Counted from the stretch's first letter, positions 45,343-58,372 are shown. The stretch is DNA of 64,000 nucleotides from Proteles cristata cristata (GCA_017311185.1 JAESUZ010000134.1:460001-524000); one strand, 5' to 3'. Numbers and translations: made by a program. The notes: generated by a model from the sequence alone, not told the origin.

Positions 45343-46165
45343 GAAATTTTAAATGTTGCTGTGTTTGTCATGACTTTTCCTTTTCACACATAATCCCAAT
45401 TAAATAATACATATGACATGAAAAAATATATAAAGAATCTCTCTTCGTGTTCCCCTATAAGGAGAAAAAAATCAGTCTGTCTCTCTCCTTTGTGCTTCCC
45501 AAGTCTCAACTATATTTAATGTCAAAGAATAAAGCAAGTGTTTGGGTGTTTTATATTCATTTCATAAACTAAAAATATAGAATTTGAAGTTATGCTCTTA
45601 CTGTAGATTCTATAGTTGTACCATTAAGGAAATGGATAAAGTATTTTGTAAAAAGTGTCTCATTCTTTTATTTTCTTCACTTTAAAAGGGCAAATAAATC
45701 TGAGTGAGACATAGTTCGGTAAAACAAAAACAGTTTTGTTTATGTAGTTATGCTCTAAATTGCTCTCCTGAGTCTTATGTGTTTTAAATATTGAGGCCAT
45801 TATTACTTACTGAAGTGTTCCAGGTAAAAGCTTTTAGTTTTTATTACTCATTTTTTGTGAAAAAGCTATGTTTTGTAAACATAAGGAGTCCAAAAGTATT
45901 AATATCTTCCTTAGGTATGTAGAAATACCTAGTATCTAAGAATGTAGATTACTAAATGAGATCTTTATTAAAGGCACATCATACAGGGTAGGAATTAAAC
46001 AACGCTAGTTGTTACTATATTATTTTATTTATAAAATATTTTGCTAACATTGAAAATTTGTTTTTTTATCTCAGGAAAATTATTTACATTTTAATAAGTA
46101 ATATAGTATTTTCCAAAAGTATATGGTACCTCAAAAATAAATTATGTATTTGTATATGTCATTTC
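45343..46165. other. Unassigned AT-rich sequence
   Basis: No recognised element or exon. Confidence 0.5.
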
Positions 46166-46440
46166 CAGTGACCCTTGAACAATGTGGGCATTAGGGGAAA
46201 CAAGCCACACACCCCACATAGTCAAAAATATGAGTTTAGTTTGATCCCCTCAAAACTGTTAATACCCTACTGTTGAAGCCTTACCAATAATATAAATAGC
46301 CAATTAACATATATTTTGTATGGCATATGTATCATGTACTGTATTCTTACAATAAAGTAAGCTAGAGAAAAGAACATGTTATTTAAAAATTATAAGCATG
46401 AGAAAATGCATTTGCAGTACACTATATATAAATATAGACT
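46166..46440 (+). mobile_element. Tigger-like DNA transposon remnant, right end lost
   Basis: Begins with terminal text 'cagtgacccttgaacaatgtgggcattagggg', then 'gttaataccctactgttgaagccttaccaataatataaatagccaattaacatatattttgtatggcatatg' and 'cttacaataaagtaagctagagaaaag'. The same order occurs at 63012-63314. The opposite terminal repeat is replaced by AT-rich low-complexity DNA. Probably of the Tigger7/MER44 kind (name from memory). Confidence 0.7.
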
Positions 46441-47089
46441 TATACTATATATGCATATATAAGATATGTAAACTATAAATTTGTATTACAGTATATATGT
46501 ACATATACGTATGTGTATATATATAATTGTCTCACTATGTAGACTGGATATTTACTCAGAGAGCCAGGTTTGTTGTAATAATTTTCACCCAATTAATAGT
46601 GAAGCATAGGGCAATTACTTCAAAGTGGATCCAGGTACTCAGCTAATACTTTATAAGTGAATAAATCGGCACAGGTAGAAAAAAACAATGAAAATGCTTT
46701 ATTGGTTATATTAACCATTTTCCAAGACAATAGAGAACATGTAATGAAACCTCATTTTCAATCCAGGCAGTTGCTATTATAGACGATGGTCTGTTATACA
46801 AATACTAAACTCCTTATACTCATTATGGCCCTTGGCTCACGAGCGGTGATTAGACTTTTTGAATATACTGGCAGAAAGACACATCTTATTTCTGGGGGGA
46901 AAAAAGCTTTTATTTTATGCAGACAATCCAAAAACTTGTTTATTTACTATTACTAATATTAAGAATAACAATTTGTATGATGTAAGTTTTATTTCTAAAC
47001 TTTTAGATCAGGGATCACAGTTTCTGTGGGTAAGGGGTTTGAACAGGGATCGGGTAAGGGTTCTCCATGCAGGCTTTACAAGGCTGCTT
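46441..47089. other. AT-rich low-complexity then unassigned sequence
   Basis: 46430-46530 is mostly TA/TG/CA-type alternating sequence. The remainder has no recognised element. Confidence 0.5.
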
Positions 47090-47462
47090 TCATGATGCTG
47101 GCCAGCTTGGGTCTCATCTGAGGCTGTTCTTCAAAGCTTAGGTGATTGATAGCAGAATTGGTTTCCCTGTATCTGAAAAATGTGTGGTGACTTTGACTTC
47201 AGAGCCTTCAAGGGCACATGCCTCTGATGACTTTATCTTTTTTAAAAGGGTACTCTGGGTGGGTATCCTGACTGGGTGAGGCCAGGCCAATCAGGATAAG
47301 TTTTTTTTTATTATTACATGAAAGACATCTCATCATCAAACTAATCACATGATATTCCATCATATTGACAGGCTCTACCCACACTTAAAGGGGGGAGAAC
47401 ATATAGAGCATGCACACCAGCAGATAGAAACTTAGAGGCCATCTACATTCAGCCTAGTAGGA
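47090..47462. repeat. Possible old interspersed repeat
   Basis: 'aggctctacccacacttaaaggggggagaac...gcatgcacaccagcagatag...aggccatctacattcagcctag' resembles the end of a common mammalian repeat ('cccacactcaaggggagg...ggaggccatct...ctgcctacc'). The assignment is tentative. Confidence 0.35.
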
Positions 47463-48149
47463 TAACAAATATGTTATTAATATAATATACATTATTAATA
47501 GTCAATACAAATAAAAACAAGATATATATATAACCTTAAAACTACACAAATACTGTATTCCCAATAAACTTCTAGTTTGCATAGTGTTAGGGTCTAGAAA
47601 ATGTGTTCTCATTATATAGCCTTTCTAATTTCGTTTTTTTTTATTTTACTTAATCCCTGATATTTCTGCCTTTGGTAGAAAGGTTTTTAATATGAGCCGT
47701 CTCTATTGTCTATTCTTTAGGAGTATCCATTTATTTTATTATAAAGTAGCTTATCTTTTCACTCAGCTTTGAAAGTAATGTTCACATTTAGAAATCTGCC
47801 AAATATAACAAGAAAACATGACTGTAGTATGTGAAATAATTCTTACATGCCTATAAAACAAATAAGAAAATCTGTTATTTTTTCAATGTCACTAGTAATC
47901 TTCATCACTAATTAATCACAAGCATAGAATTTTAGCAGATCAAACTTCAATGATATGAGGGTCATCTACTCAGAGACAGTACTTCTAAGCATCTTTAGAA
48001 ACAACAGTTTTGATAAAAACCCCTTTTTAAGTGTAGAGACAAGTAAATGAAACTGACCATACTGATTAGCAGTCAATTTCTTAGGAATTATAAAATTCTG
48101 TTTTATAAAAAACTGAGACATTTGAGAAATTATTTCTTAAATAACATGA
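47463..48149. other. Unassigned AT-rich sequence
   Basis: No recognised element or exon. Confidence 0.5.
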
Positions 48150-48990
48150 ATGATTATTATTTTTAACTTTTTTTGTAACTTTAAAAAAAATAGAATTGTA
48201 AAAGAGTATTTGTGTTCTAATATATCCTTCATCCAGATTGCCTTAATGTTAATGTCTTATATATCATAGCAAATGACCAAAATTAATACATTAATATTGA
48301 TATAATACATATGAATATATATATGAATTACTTATATGAATATACGAATTATACTGCTGACTTTGCTTGAACCACCTTTGCTTTTTCCTTCTTCTGTTAT
48401 AGGTCCAAGTCAGGATCCCATCTCACATTTAGTTTTGCTATTCTTCTTTTTTTAAATAGTTTATTGTCAAGTTGGTTTCCATATAACACCCAGTGCTCAT
48501 CCCCACAAGTGCCCTCCCCCATGTCCATCACCTTCCTTCTTTTCTGTCCCACCCCCATGCTATCCTTCTTAATCATCTCCATTCTGTGTCAGTTTCTCAG
48601 TCCTTACTTACCTTCATGCTTTTAGGAGGACTGGTCACATATTTTGTAGATTGTCCTTTAATTTGGAGTTGGCTGATATGTTTTTACTCATTAAATTGAA
48701 GTTATTAATTTTTGGCAAAAACATCAAATTAATGTAGTCTAATATGAACCATGATATTGACATGTTTATAACTGGTGATGCTAACCTTCATCATTTGGCT
48801 ACAATGTTTTCTATCAGGTTTCTGCATTATAAAGTCACTGTTGTACTCTTTTTAATATTATATATCCTGGGGGAGATATTTAAAGCTGTGTGCATACCCA
48901 TTTCTCTTTTTTCTTCTCTTTTAGGTAACAGTTACAGTTATGTATAAGCCAATGGCAAATATTTATATTACTAGCTCAATAAATATCCAA
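48150..48990. mobile_element. Old L1M-type fragment split by an L1 tail
   Basis: 'tccttcatccagattgccttaatgttaatgtcttatatatc...ggtccaagtcaggatcccatctcacatttag' left, and 'tgtgtcagtttctcagtcctt...ggaggactggtcacatattttgtagattgtcc...ataactggtgatgctaaccttcatcatttggc' right, are consecutive parts of an old mammalian LINE-1-associated repeat. They are interrupted by a younger L1 3' tail at 48451-48535. Orientation not assigned. Confidence 0.6.
48451..48535 (-). mobile_element. Very short felid L1 3' tail
   Basis: About 85 bases: 'aaatagtttattgtcaagttggtttccatataacacccagtgctcatccccacaagtgccctcccccatg'. This is only the extreme 3' UTR. Flanking TTCTT-rich sequence prevents a clear TSD call. Confidence 0.9.
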
Positions 48991-48997
48991 CTTAAAT

Positions 48998-49002
<5 letters not shown>

Positions 49003-49028
<26 letters not shown>

Positions 49029-50126
49029 TTATTTTAACAAATAGTTTATTGTCAAGTTGGTTTCCATATAACACCCAGTGCTCATCCCCACAAGTGCCCC
49101 TCTCCGTGCCCATCCCCCCTCCCCCCCACATCCATCAGTCCTCAGTTTTTGTCAGCATTCAAGAGTCTCTCATGGTTTGCCTCTCCCCCTTTCCCCCACT
49201 ATTTCCCCCTTCTTCTCCCCCATTGTCCTCCGTTAAGTTCCTCCTAATCCTCCTATACGTGCAAACATATGATATTTGTCCTTCTCTGCCTGACTTATTT
49301 CGCTCAGCATAACACCCTCAAGGTCCATCCATGTTGCTACACAAGGCCAGATTTCATTTTTTCTCATTGCCATGTAGTATTCCATGGTATAGATAAACCA
49401 CATCTTCTTGATCCATTCGTCCGTTGATGGACACAGGCTCTTTCCATGCTTTGGCTATTGTTGAGAGTGCTGCTATGAACATTGGGGTACATGTGCTCCT
49501 ATACATCAGCATTTCTGTATCCCTTGGGTAAATTCCTAGCAGTGCTATTGCTGGGTCATAGGGGAGTTCTATTGTTAATCTTTTGAGGAACCTCCACACT
49601 GTTTTCCAGAGGGGCTGTACCAGTTCGCATTCCCACCAACAGTGTAGGAGGGTGCCCATTTCTCCACATCCTCACCAGCATCTCATGTTCTCTGATTCGC
49701 TCATTTTAGCCACTCTGACTGGTGTGAGGTGGTATCTCAGTGTGGTTTTGATTTGTATTTCCCTGATGAGGAGGGATGCTGAGCTTCGTTTCATGTGTCT
49801 GTTGGCCATCTGGATGTCCTCTTTGGAGAAGTGTCTGTTCATATCTTCTGCCCATTTCTTTACTGGGTTGTTTGTTTTTTGGGTGTGGAGTTTGGTGAGT
49901 TCCTTGTAGATTCTGGATACCAACCCTTTATCTGATATGTCATTTGCAACTATCTTTTCCCATTCCGTTGGTTCCCTATTAGTTTTGTGGGTTGTTTCCT
50001 TTGGTGTGCAGAAGCTTTTAATCTTGATGAGGTCCCAAATATTTATTTTTGCTCTTGATTCCCTTGCTTTGGGGGATGTGTCAAGTAAGAGTTTGCTGCG
50101 GTGGAGGTCAAGGAGGTTGTTTCCTG
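49003..50126 (-). mobile_element. LINE-1 3' fragment (1.1 kb) with 15-bp TSD
   Basis: The longest felid-type L1 here: (TTTA)n tail 49003-49030, 3' UTR, then about 770 bases of ORF2 3' coding sequence up to 'caaggaggttgtttcctg'. Perfect TSD caacttaaatttatt at 48988-49002 and 50127-50141. 5'-truncated, so not able to move on its own. Confidence 0.98.
49354..49923 (-). pseudogene. LINE-1 ORF2p C-terminal remnant
   Basis: Two minus-strand open blocks belong to the ORF2p C-terminus. The N-terminal-side block (49672-49923) has [20 protein letters not shown] and [13 protein letters not shown] residues. The next (49354-49659) has [19 protein letters not shown] and [13 protein letters not shown]. They are separated by a frameshift near 49660-49672. 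In an intact L1 this lies downstream of the reverse transcriptase and includes the cysteine-rich region. Here it is a truncated relic. Confidence 0.9.
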
Positions 50127-50141
50127 CAACTTAAATTTATT

Positions 50142-51234
50142 AATATTATTTACAAATAAAATGCTTTAAATTTTATAACAACATTAAGATAGAAAATAAA
50201 ATATTTTAATACACATGAAATTGTTCCTTATCTCCGGATAGGATTTCAGTTTATAGGGAAGATTTTAGAGGGAATATAGAAAAAAAAAATCAGGTGGGGA
50301 GCAGGATACCAAATAGATCATTTTGAAAAAAATGATGGGAAATATATCATAAAGCTCCTGTTGATAATTAAATAGGGGAAAATACTTGGAGAATAGGAAA
50401 TAGTCTAGTGTTTGAAAGACAAGGTTATCACAGGAAACAAAGCAGCCATCAATTTTTACCTTTCTAATGAAGAAAGGAAGATGAGTCACTGTCAATAGAT
50501 TGAGGCTATCAGTGAAAAGCACCTTAGGCTACGTAACATAAAACTTACAAGATTTAAAGTACATGCAACTTTATTTCAGGGAAATTCCACATTAAAAGGA
50601 AGCTTAAATGATTTCATAGTGCTGACCTCTAGCCATGTTATTTTTCTTGGTGAAAAAGGTCAGAAAACACTAGTCTTAGAATCACTTATGTTTTTCCTTC
50701 TAAATGCAGAAGAAACTGGTATAGAATATGTAGCTACTTATTTAGTATGATTTCAGACACCTACATGTCCGTTTCAAGCAGACAGTGTGCTCTAAACTTT
50801 TGTGTGTGCTGTTGTTCCTTTTGGGTAAGAAGGAATCTATTAAAATAATAATGTTGTACCAGTTCTTTATCAGCTACCAACACATTAGCTGGATTAATTA
50901 TCTACTAAGGGTCAGGGTGATGAGGGGCAGCACACAGCATCAGTATGTTTTGACAGAAGAGTTATAAGAAGTGAATGGCCTCTGACTTACAGCATCCCAG
51001 TAATGAATTCTGAATATCCAGGGAGCAGTAATACTCAAGCAAACCTGGAGAAGATCACAAAAAAGGACACGACAGGAATGCACCAGACAGTGTTAGAGCA
51101 TCGGAAAAACTATATGACATTTTACACTTTAGTCTTGGGTGTGACAGATGTAAAACACAGGAGTCTTTGGTACAAGCCCCAGAAACCTTCTTTCACTTAA
51201 TGCATTTAAGGAAATAAAATATATGTATTTATAC

Positions 51235-51239
<5 letters not shown>
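50142..51239. other. Unassigned sequence
   Basis: No recognised element or exon. Confidence 0.5.

Positions 51240-51282
<43 letters not shown>
51240..51282. repeat. (TG)n microsatellite
   Basis: About 21 uninterrupted GT units following an ATATAT stretch. Confidence 0.97.
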
Positions 51283-51284
<2 letters not shown>

Positions 51285-52250
51285 AAGCAAAACAGTCCTC
51301 AAGAACAAAAATGTGGTAATCTCAGGGAACTGAGATAGCAGAGCTTTCTACATAATTTGTAGGGCCTAGTGAAAAATGAAAATGGGAGAAAAAAGTTCCT
51401 TGTCCAAAAATTACAGAGAATCTCAAGGTGGTGGCAGCAGACCATCAAACCAAGTATAGGAACCTTCTAAGAGCCACATCCTAGGACAGGATGCAAGCCC
51501 ATGAAATGTGGCTCTAGATTGCAGGAACAAATGGATTATCTCTTCAAGTCTTTATTGCTTGTACTATTAGAGTAAGTCAGCCACAATGGTTTTCTGCCTG
51601 TCCCTGTGCTGTGTTCCTTGAGATTCATATTTTTAGGGACCAGAGTTTGTAGGCCTTGCCCAAGTCACATGACCACAAGGAACAAGAATTGGAGGGGCCT
51701 TATTAAGTAATCCCATCAAAACTGCATGCAATCATGGAGAAGAGGAGTGACCTTTGTAAAGGAAAATAAGGCCATTATTACCAAAGAAAGGGGGAGAAAT
51801 TCTTCATGTTCAGGACAAACAACAGATGTTCCCATAAGAAAGGAAAAAATGAATCAATTGATTATCAAAAGAATCAATTATGACCAGCTTCTAAGAAGTT
51901 GTCTCTACGAACACGAATAGTTTATTTATAACAGTTCTCCAGTAATACCTCCCATAGTCAAAGATACGTGGATTTAAGTATCCCAAAATTGTTAACTTCA
52001 ATGATTCTAAGAGATTTTCTTTTTCAACAAAATTATTTTAGGTTAAACTTCCCAATATAAAGTATTGTAATTTCCTACTCTTCTATGAAACTATTTAAGA
52101 ATAAGATTGAAACATGTTATAAATAGAAAAATTTTAGAAAGTTATAAAAATTACTTTGGTAAATTATATCTTCCAATCAGTATGTATTTATGACTTTGAG
52201 AGTCTGACTTAGTGAGTTCATTGAAATTTTTACCAAGCAGATATCTTTAG
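51283..52250. other. Unassigned sequence, part maybe an old repeat
   Basis: 51358-51480 ('agggcctagtgaaaaatgaaaatggg...ttccttgtccaaaaattacagagaatctcaaggtggtggcagcagaccatcaaaccaag') resembles a dispersed mammalian repeat, but I cannot name it. The rest has nothing recognisable. Confidence 0.4.
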
Positions 52251-52254
52251 CGGG

Positions 52255-52350
52255 AGCAGAGGCTTAGGATATGGACTCTGGAAAGAGAATCTTTGGATTT
52301 AAAGACCAATTTTGCTATTTGCATTCTGTCCAGTCTCTGTGTCTGAGATT
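52255..52350 (+). mobile_element. MIR 5' part
   Basis: 'gcagaggcttaggatatggactctggaaagagaatctttggatttaaagaccaattttgctatttgcat' parallels the MIR block 'gtggcttagagcatggactctggagtcagac...gggttcaaatcc...gccacttac'. Confidence 0.65.
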
Positions 52351-55261
52351 ACTCCTCTCTAAATTATTAATAATTGATTATTAAAGTATCTTAAAAGGCT
52401 ACATAATTCAGGGTATAATTAGAATTGATAATTATAGAAAATAAATCTTATTACTTTTAGGCAACAAAATGTAAGACAATTTAACATTATCAGTTTGGGA
52501 AAGACTTCTTTTAGGAATGGAACTTCATTTCTTTCTGAGGATTTTTTTTCTTATTATTCTTTCTAAATGAGTAGGTTTCTATGAAGAGCAAAATGTAAAA
52601 TGGAGGTATTCTTCTTTGGTGCTTTTTCAGTTGTGTAAGGAAAAGGGCTGGGTATTTTCATTTTCATCATCATCTCTTATTCAAAAGCAATTGGACATTG
52701 ATACCAATCTGTGTTTCTGCTGCTTGCGTAAAAGAGAAGCCATCCTATGCCACCAGCAACCACTGGTATCTGGTTTTAAATGTCAAGTACACTTCAGCAT
52801 AGAAAGGAAGAAACTGAGACAACATTCAAAGAGAAATATATTAGAGCCAAAGGTAAAGTCCAACAATCTAAGCGCCCATGTCTTCAAGACAAGGGTTAGG
52901 AAAAGATTCATCAACAGAAGACTAAAACATTTTGCAGCTTCTAACTTATCTAACCTTGTGATTTATAGCCACATATCATGTTTATATGTATGATGGTAGT
53001 ATTTGTCTGTGTTTGTGCTGTGCCAATGAATAATGGAAAGTAATTCAGCTACTTTAAACGGAATCATTTAAATCACTTCAGCTATGCCATTCTCACTTTA
53101 TGTAATTCCTTTCAAGGTCTGGGCTCATATTTTACTGGCCTCAAGGATTTTTTGTTTATTCCTTCCAACAGATATTTATACTTTGACAGTTGTGTGATGT
53201 ATAATTATGTATAAACTGTGTTATATGCTTTTTATTTACACAAATAATCTGGCCTGTTATTTATTCGTGGTTTCTCTATTTCAAAGAGAAAAAAAAAAAG
53301 GTAGACATCCTTTATCTTTTTTGTTCATTCATGGTTAAGTTTATGATTGCTTATGAAATAACTACATTTGTAGAATCAGTATCATTTGATGGTGCTACAT
53401 ATTTATGATGTGTTTTCATTTATCCTAAGGTTTGTTACACATTTAGCATTGAGATTTGAAATTATTCAGCACCCTTTTTGAGGCAGTTTTGCAATAAGCC
53501 ATTCAGACAGCTTCGTAGGAAATTATTTACTATGGTATTTTACTAAACCTAGTTTCCTAGGACATTAACAGCTATTATGAGTGCTTAATAAGTATGAATT
53601 GAAAGAGAGAGAAAGAAAAAGATAGAAAGAGGGAAGAAGGAAGGAAGAAGGAAAGAAGGAAGGAAGGAAGGAAAGAAGGAAGGAAGGGGGGAGGGAAGGA
53701 AGGAAGGAAGAAAGGAAGTTCAAATTAGTTGGGAAATACAGAGTTTAACAAAGTTAGTAGGAATATTTACCAGGATTTTTTCAGTTATATTGTGTTAATA
53801 CTACACCAAGGATTCCTAAAAATTTAAACATATTTGATCATTAATATTTTTTTCAAATGGAAGTTTTGTATTTCTTAGTCCCCAGATCCACACTGGTGTG
53901 TTAAATTACACAGGAGTAGTCTATTTTAGTATTGGGTTTGCAGGGCAAGCTATATTCTAAATACTGTGCACTTGTTAACCTGAAAATAAGAGAGGTAAAC
54001 AAGTGTTTATTTGGGATCAAAGAATTGCAATTTGGGGAGCACAGATTCAGGTTGAAACTCATAAAGTACCTGCTTATAGGTTGAAATCGAGAGCTTTTAT
54101 GAGGAAGAAAGAAAGGGGATATTTATATACTTTGAAGAAAATAAACAAAGCTTTCTACGGACGTGAACTAAGCTACTCTGGGTTATATGTTGATTGATTA
54201 CCAGATTCTGTCTTCAGAAAATCTACGATCAGTTTTCTGATCAGGATATTCATTCTCCCACAGACTTCTCAAGCAGTTGCTTAAAACAGTTGTCATTTTA
54301 CCAAGTCCAAAGGTTTGGACAAGGTTCAAATAAAGATGGGTAAGTGAGTTTGTCTGCAGTGACCACTCCAACTCAGTTCTTAAATAGCCCTAGTCATGTC
54401 ATTTTTTCACACACTGCAATGGCACTTTGCTCTTATCCATTGACAGCCTGATCTGTGGCTTTGTGATCCAAACTGAAAGATACTTGTAGATTTGATTAAC
54501 TGAACTATAGCTCACAATGTACTACTAATATTATAATTGACTATTAAAATATCTTAAACATTGATATAATTTAAGCCTTAATTAGGACTGATTTAAAGAC
54601 AATAATACTTACCTATTGATCACCAATTTGTTGATTTTTCAGGATTTTTTTCTCATTTTTCCTAATCTTTCTTCAGCCAGAAAGTTGTTACTCATTCCAG
54701 TATACTAATGATTCCAAAAGACACTTAATTTCTAAAATTACAGTTTTGGGTCAGCTTATTGGCTAGAACCTAATTCTGTACTTTTTCATTTATTAGGAAA
54801 GATCTTTAAGATAAGTGAGAAGCTACATTGTTTTCTGTATTATTAAAAATAATTATTGTCATTCAAACAATTGTGCCTCCACTACAACTTTATCTGACAT
54901 AAAACTTTTGCACCCAGAACTCAGAAGGATCTAGATTTAAACCCAGATATGCTTTGTTCTTACGCAACTACTTGAGGTCTATACTCCTGTTCCATCCTAA
55001 CTTTCTTTATTAGTAGTAGTATTTTCATCATTGTTGTTGTTTTCATTTTTCTTAATGTTATCTCTTCTTTCTCTATCTACCCCTAATTCACTGATCCTTA
55101 ATATTTTTACTACCTTGAACAGTTTTGCTTTGATAAGGTCCCAAAGATAAATCTGAAAAGCACTTCATGGGAAATTGTGATATATAAACTTGTTACTTAG
55201 AATTAATAAGATAGATTTTTCAGCACATGTGATTAGTTTATGTAAGATTGCCATCCATCAA
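52351..55261. other. Long repeat-poor unassigned sequence
   Basis: Apart from the purine array at 53600-53718, no element is recognised across 2.9 kb. It includes a 125-codon plus frame (52616-52993) that opens with TTG and has no recognisable domain, taken as chance. Confidence 0.5.
53600..53718. repeat. (GAAA)/(GGAA)n purine microsatellite
   Basis: About 119 bases almost purely purine on the plus strand, moving from GAGA/GAAA to GGAA units. Confidence 0.95.
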
Positions 55262-55286
55262 GTAATTCATTCAACAAATACTTATT

Positions 55287-55501
55287 TTTAAATTAAAAAA
55301 AATAAGCTTATTTATTTTGAGACTGTGACAGAGAAAGCAAGCAGGGGGGAGGCGAGAGAGGGAGGGAGAGAATCCCAAGCAGGCTCTGCACTAACAGCAT
55401 GGATCCCAATGTGGGGCTCGAATCCATAAACCATGAGATCATGACCTGAGCTGAAACCAAGAGTCAGACACTTAACTGATTGAGCCACGCACATGCCCCA
55501 G
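55287..55501 (-). mobile_element. Carnivore SINE inserted in an L2 end
   Basis: A/T-rich tail, 'gcaggggggaggcgagagagggagggagagaatccc', 'gagatcatgacctgagc', and head 'gattgagccacgcacatgcccc'. TSD caaatacttatt (55275-55286) versus caaatgcttatt (55502-55513). Confidence 0.94.
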
Positions 55502-55513
55502 CAAATGCTTATT

Positions 55514-55610
55514 AATTCAACAAATACTGAAAAACTGCTGGATGCTAGGCATTTGGAAATACAGTGATCACCAAAAGAGGGTCTCCACCTTTTTGGTGTT
55601 ACTCTAAAAA
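55514..55610 (-). mobile_element. L2 3' end remnant
   Basis: 'aattcaacaaatactgaaaaactgctggatgctaggcatttggaaatacagtgatc...gtctccaccttt' is the reverse complement of the L2 terminus. 'taattcattcaacaaatac' at 55263-55281 appears to be its start, left of the SINE. Confidence 0.65.
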
Positions 55611-55611
55611 A

Positions 55612-56980
55612 AAAGAGGCAACTCTAGAGCTTGAAGTAGTCTGAGGGGTTGAAGAGGACTTCCTATAAGAGGGGTCTTAAAGGATTAATATAAATTAATC
55701 ATACTATGTCGAAACTAATATATATGTCCTTAGAAAAATTACGGTCAGTGGGCATAAGAAGACATGTTAAATCTATTCTGCTGTTGCACCACATGTTTGT
55801 CTTGCAAAGGCTAACTGTATGCATGACACAGCAAAATGAGATTATGACACAGGTGACTGCAGATTAAGCCCTGGAATTAACACATTTAATCCACATCATT
55901 TGTATGTATGTGTGAGTACACCTGCCAAGATATTTGGGAATACTTTATTTTATATCATATAGAAAATCTAATTTTTCTCGGTGAAACTGAGTATGGACTA
56001 TCACAATGCCTTTGTTGCCCACCCTAAGAATAGAATATGGAGAATTTGCTTGATAAGATTGATGTAGGCTTTATTAATTTTTCTCAAATGTATAAAGTTC
56101 TGGGGCTCTAAAAGTTACTCAAAGGCATAATCTCTGACTCTTTTAGCTTTGAAAGTATTGAAAGTTTTATAATTTCTTAGGCAGTATGTATTGTGTCAAT
56201 AATTTTAGGTATTGCCTTTATGCCAAGCTACAGAGCAAGAATTGATTTTGTTTGGGAACACTACTTCCTAGATTATAATTTCATGGCTGTGATTTATCAC
56301 ACTGAGATTGCCAGATCTTGGGTATTTTTAAAAGGTAAAAGTCATGAAACAATCATTTGAAAGCCAATAGTTGCCTGTAAATATGTTTTATAACTTTTAG
56401 CATATTATTAGTGGCATGTATTGTATTAAAATCTTACTTAGTGACAACTTGATAGCCACTTTTGATGTGTTGTGATCAACCCCAGCTGCTTATATTTGTA
56501 AAATTGCATTTTATAAAGATTGCTTAGATACCTAGAGACAAATTGAAGACATTCTATAGTTTAGCTTTGTTTTGTTTTGAAGAAGTTCTGATATAATGCA
56601 AATTTTTAGAACCAAATATACAGTCATATTTTCATAAATTTTCTTTTAAGTTATATTTAAAAAACATGTACTCTCTTTAAATGGTCACAAATGGAGATTT
56701 TTACATACACACTCTTAAAACAATACATTAGGTTCTAAATATTTTCTGTGATAATGAAATAAGATGCATTTTATAGTAGTAGTCTGATTTAATCAAATCC
56801 CTAATCATTTTCAATGACGTAATTTCAATCTAAAAGTAATTCTCATCTTATTGATACTACTGTACTAAAAATATGACACTCTTATTATTGAAAAGAAGTT
56901 TATTTTAAAAAATAAAAAAGATCATAATAGACAAGTCGTTATACTTGACTGTACATTTGTTCACTATTTTTTTCATTGGT
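55612..56980. other. Unassigned sequence
   Basis: No recognised element or exon. Confidence 0.5.
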
Positions 56981-56990
56981 GAAATGTTCT

Positions 56991-57223
56991 TTATTTTTTA
57001 AATGTTTATTATTTTATTAAAATTTACTATTAATAAATAGCATTTGCTTTTGAGAGAGAGAGAGAGAAAACATGAGTAGGGGAAGGGCAGAGATAGAGAG
57101 GTAGACAGAGAATCCCAAGCAGGCTCTAGAAGTGGGGCTCGAACCCACAAACTATGAGATCATGACTTGAGAGCTGCAATCAAGAGTCAGAACCTTAACT
57201 GACTGAGCCACCCAGATGCCCCA
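56991..57223 (-). mobile_element. Carnivore SINE
   Basis: Long A/T-rich tail, 'gagagagagagagagaaaacatgag', 'ggggctcgaacccacaaac', 'gagatcatgacttgag', and head 'gactgagccacccagatgcccc'. Short TSD tgaaatg at 56980-56986 and 57224-57230. Confidence 0.94.
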
Positions 57224-57230
57224 TGAAATG

Positions 57231-58372
57231 CTGCATCTTAAATCACATGTGAAAACAAAAGTAAAGAATCAAAAGGAGAAATGTGAATGACATTAATGAC
57301 ATGCTGGAAAGGTACCAAAAACAGACAATCAAGTCAGTCTTTTCTTTTTAAGGCTAAAGAAGTACTTTGAAATTTTGCATGAGCAGATTTGCACTTTTCT
57401 AAAATTTTAAGGAATAAATTATGACTTTTCTAGGGAACTGGAATTTTTACTATTTAATATCATTCCCAAAAGTGTTACAAAATATTTCACTATTCCAGTT
57501 TACAGCTTAGAGTAGATAAATGCAGGTATATTTGAAATTTTAACCTTATTAAAAGATGACGGAAATGAAGAAAACAGCACTGAACTAGAAGTCAGACCAT
57601 AGTTCTTTTACACCTTCTAATGTGTGGAACTTAGAAAACTAATTTAAGCTTGAGCTTCCATACATATTAAACATGAATGTTCAATTAGATGTCCTATAAT
57701 GGTTTTCCTAGTATTGATATAATTATTTATTGATAGGAGTATTACATACAATTATGCAGTAAATTTTGGTGACACATTAATGAGCAAGAAAGACAAGTAC
57801 TGTTCCTGCATTCTTAGATTGTACTAACGTCAAATATAATTATTAAACTAAGATGTACACAAGAGATTATGTAATCTCACTGTTATTGCTAGGCTTAATG
57901 TTCTTCTTAAGATATATTCCTTAGTAAGTATACTAGTTAGCATGGTTTCAGCTTTATGTGAGAGAGACAACTAACTCAAAGTGTATTAAATAGTAAAAAA
58001 AAAAATGTTATCATGTCCAATAAGAAACGTACAGTTAGTGAGCAGGTTTTTAGTGTTAGTTAATTCAAAGAAACAGTGACATTATCAAGGAGCGAGGTCT
58101 ACCCCATTTTTTTCTCTTCAGTTTTTTTTTTCACAGCTGAGTGCCTTTCTATGCAGAATCCACCAATAGTTTTAAGATGTACATTATGTCAAAATAACAT
58201 TCAAAAGACAGATGTCTTTTTCCAGAGAGGGAACATGTCCTTCAAGAAGCTCACCAGTCTTTCTGTAGTTTCATGGAGCCATGATAGAGCCAGAGTTTGA
58301 ACAAAATTTGTTTTTGTTTTTGTTTTTTCTTGTTCCTATTTTAAAGAAGAAGGAAGGTGTGAATCAGTAGTG

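Noticed and set aside
52616..52993. 125-codon open frame in repeat-poor DNA
   Set aside because: Opens with TTG, has no recognisable motif or Kozak-like context, and its composition is basic/Ser/Leu as expected from AT-rich DNA. It cannot be supported without conservation data.
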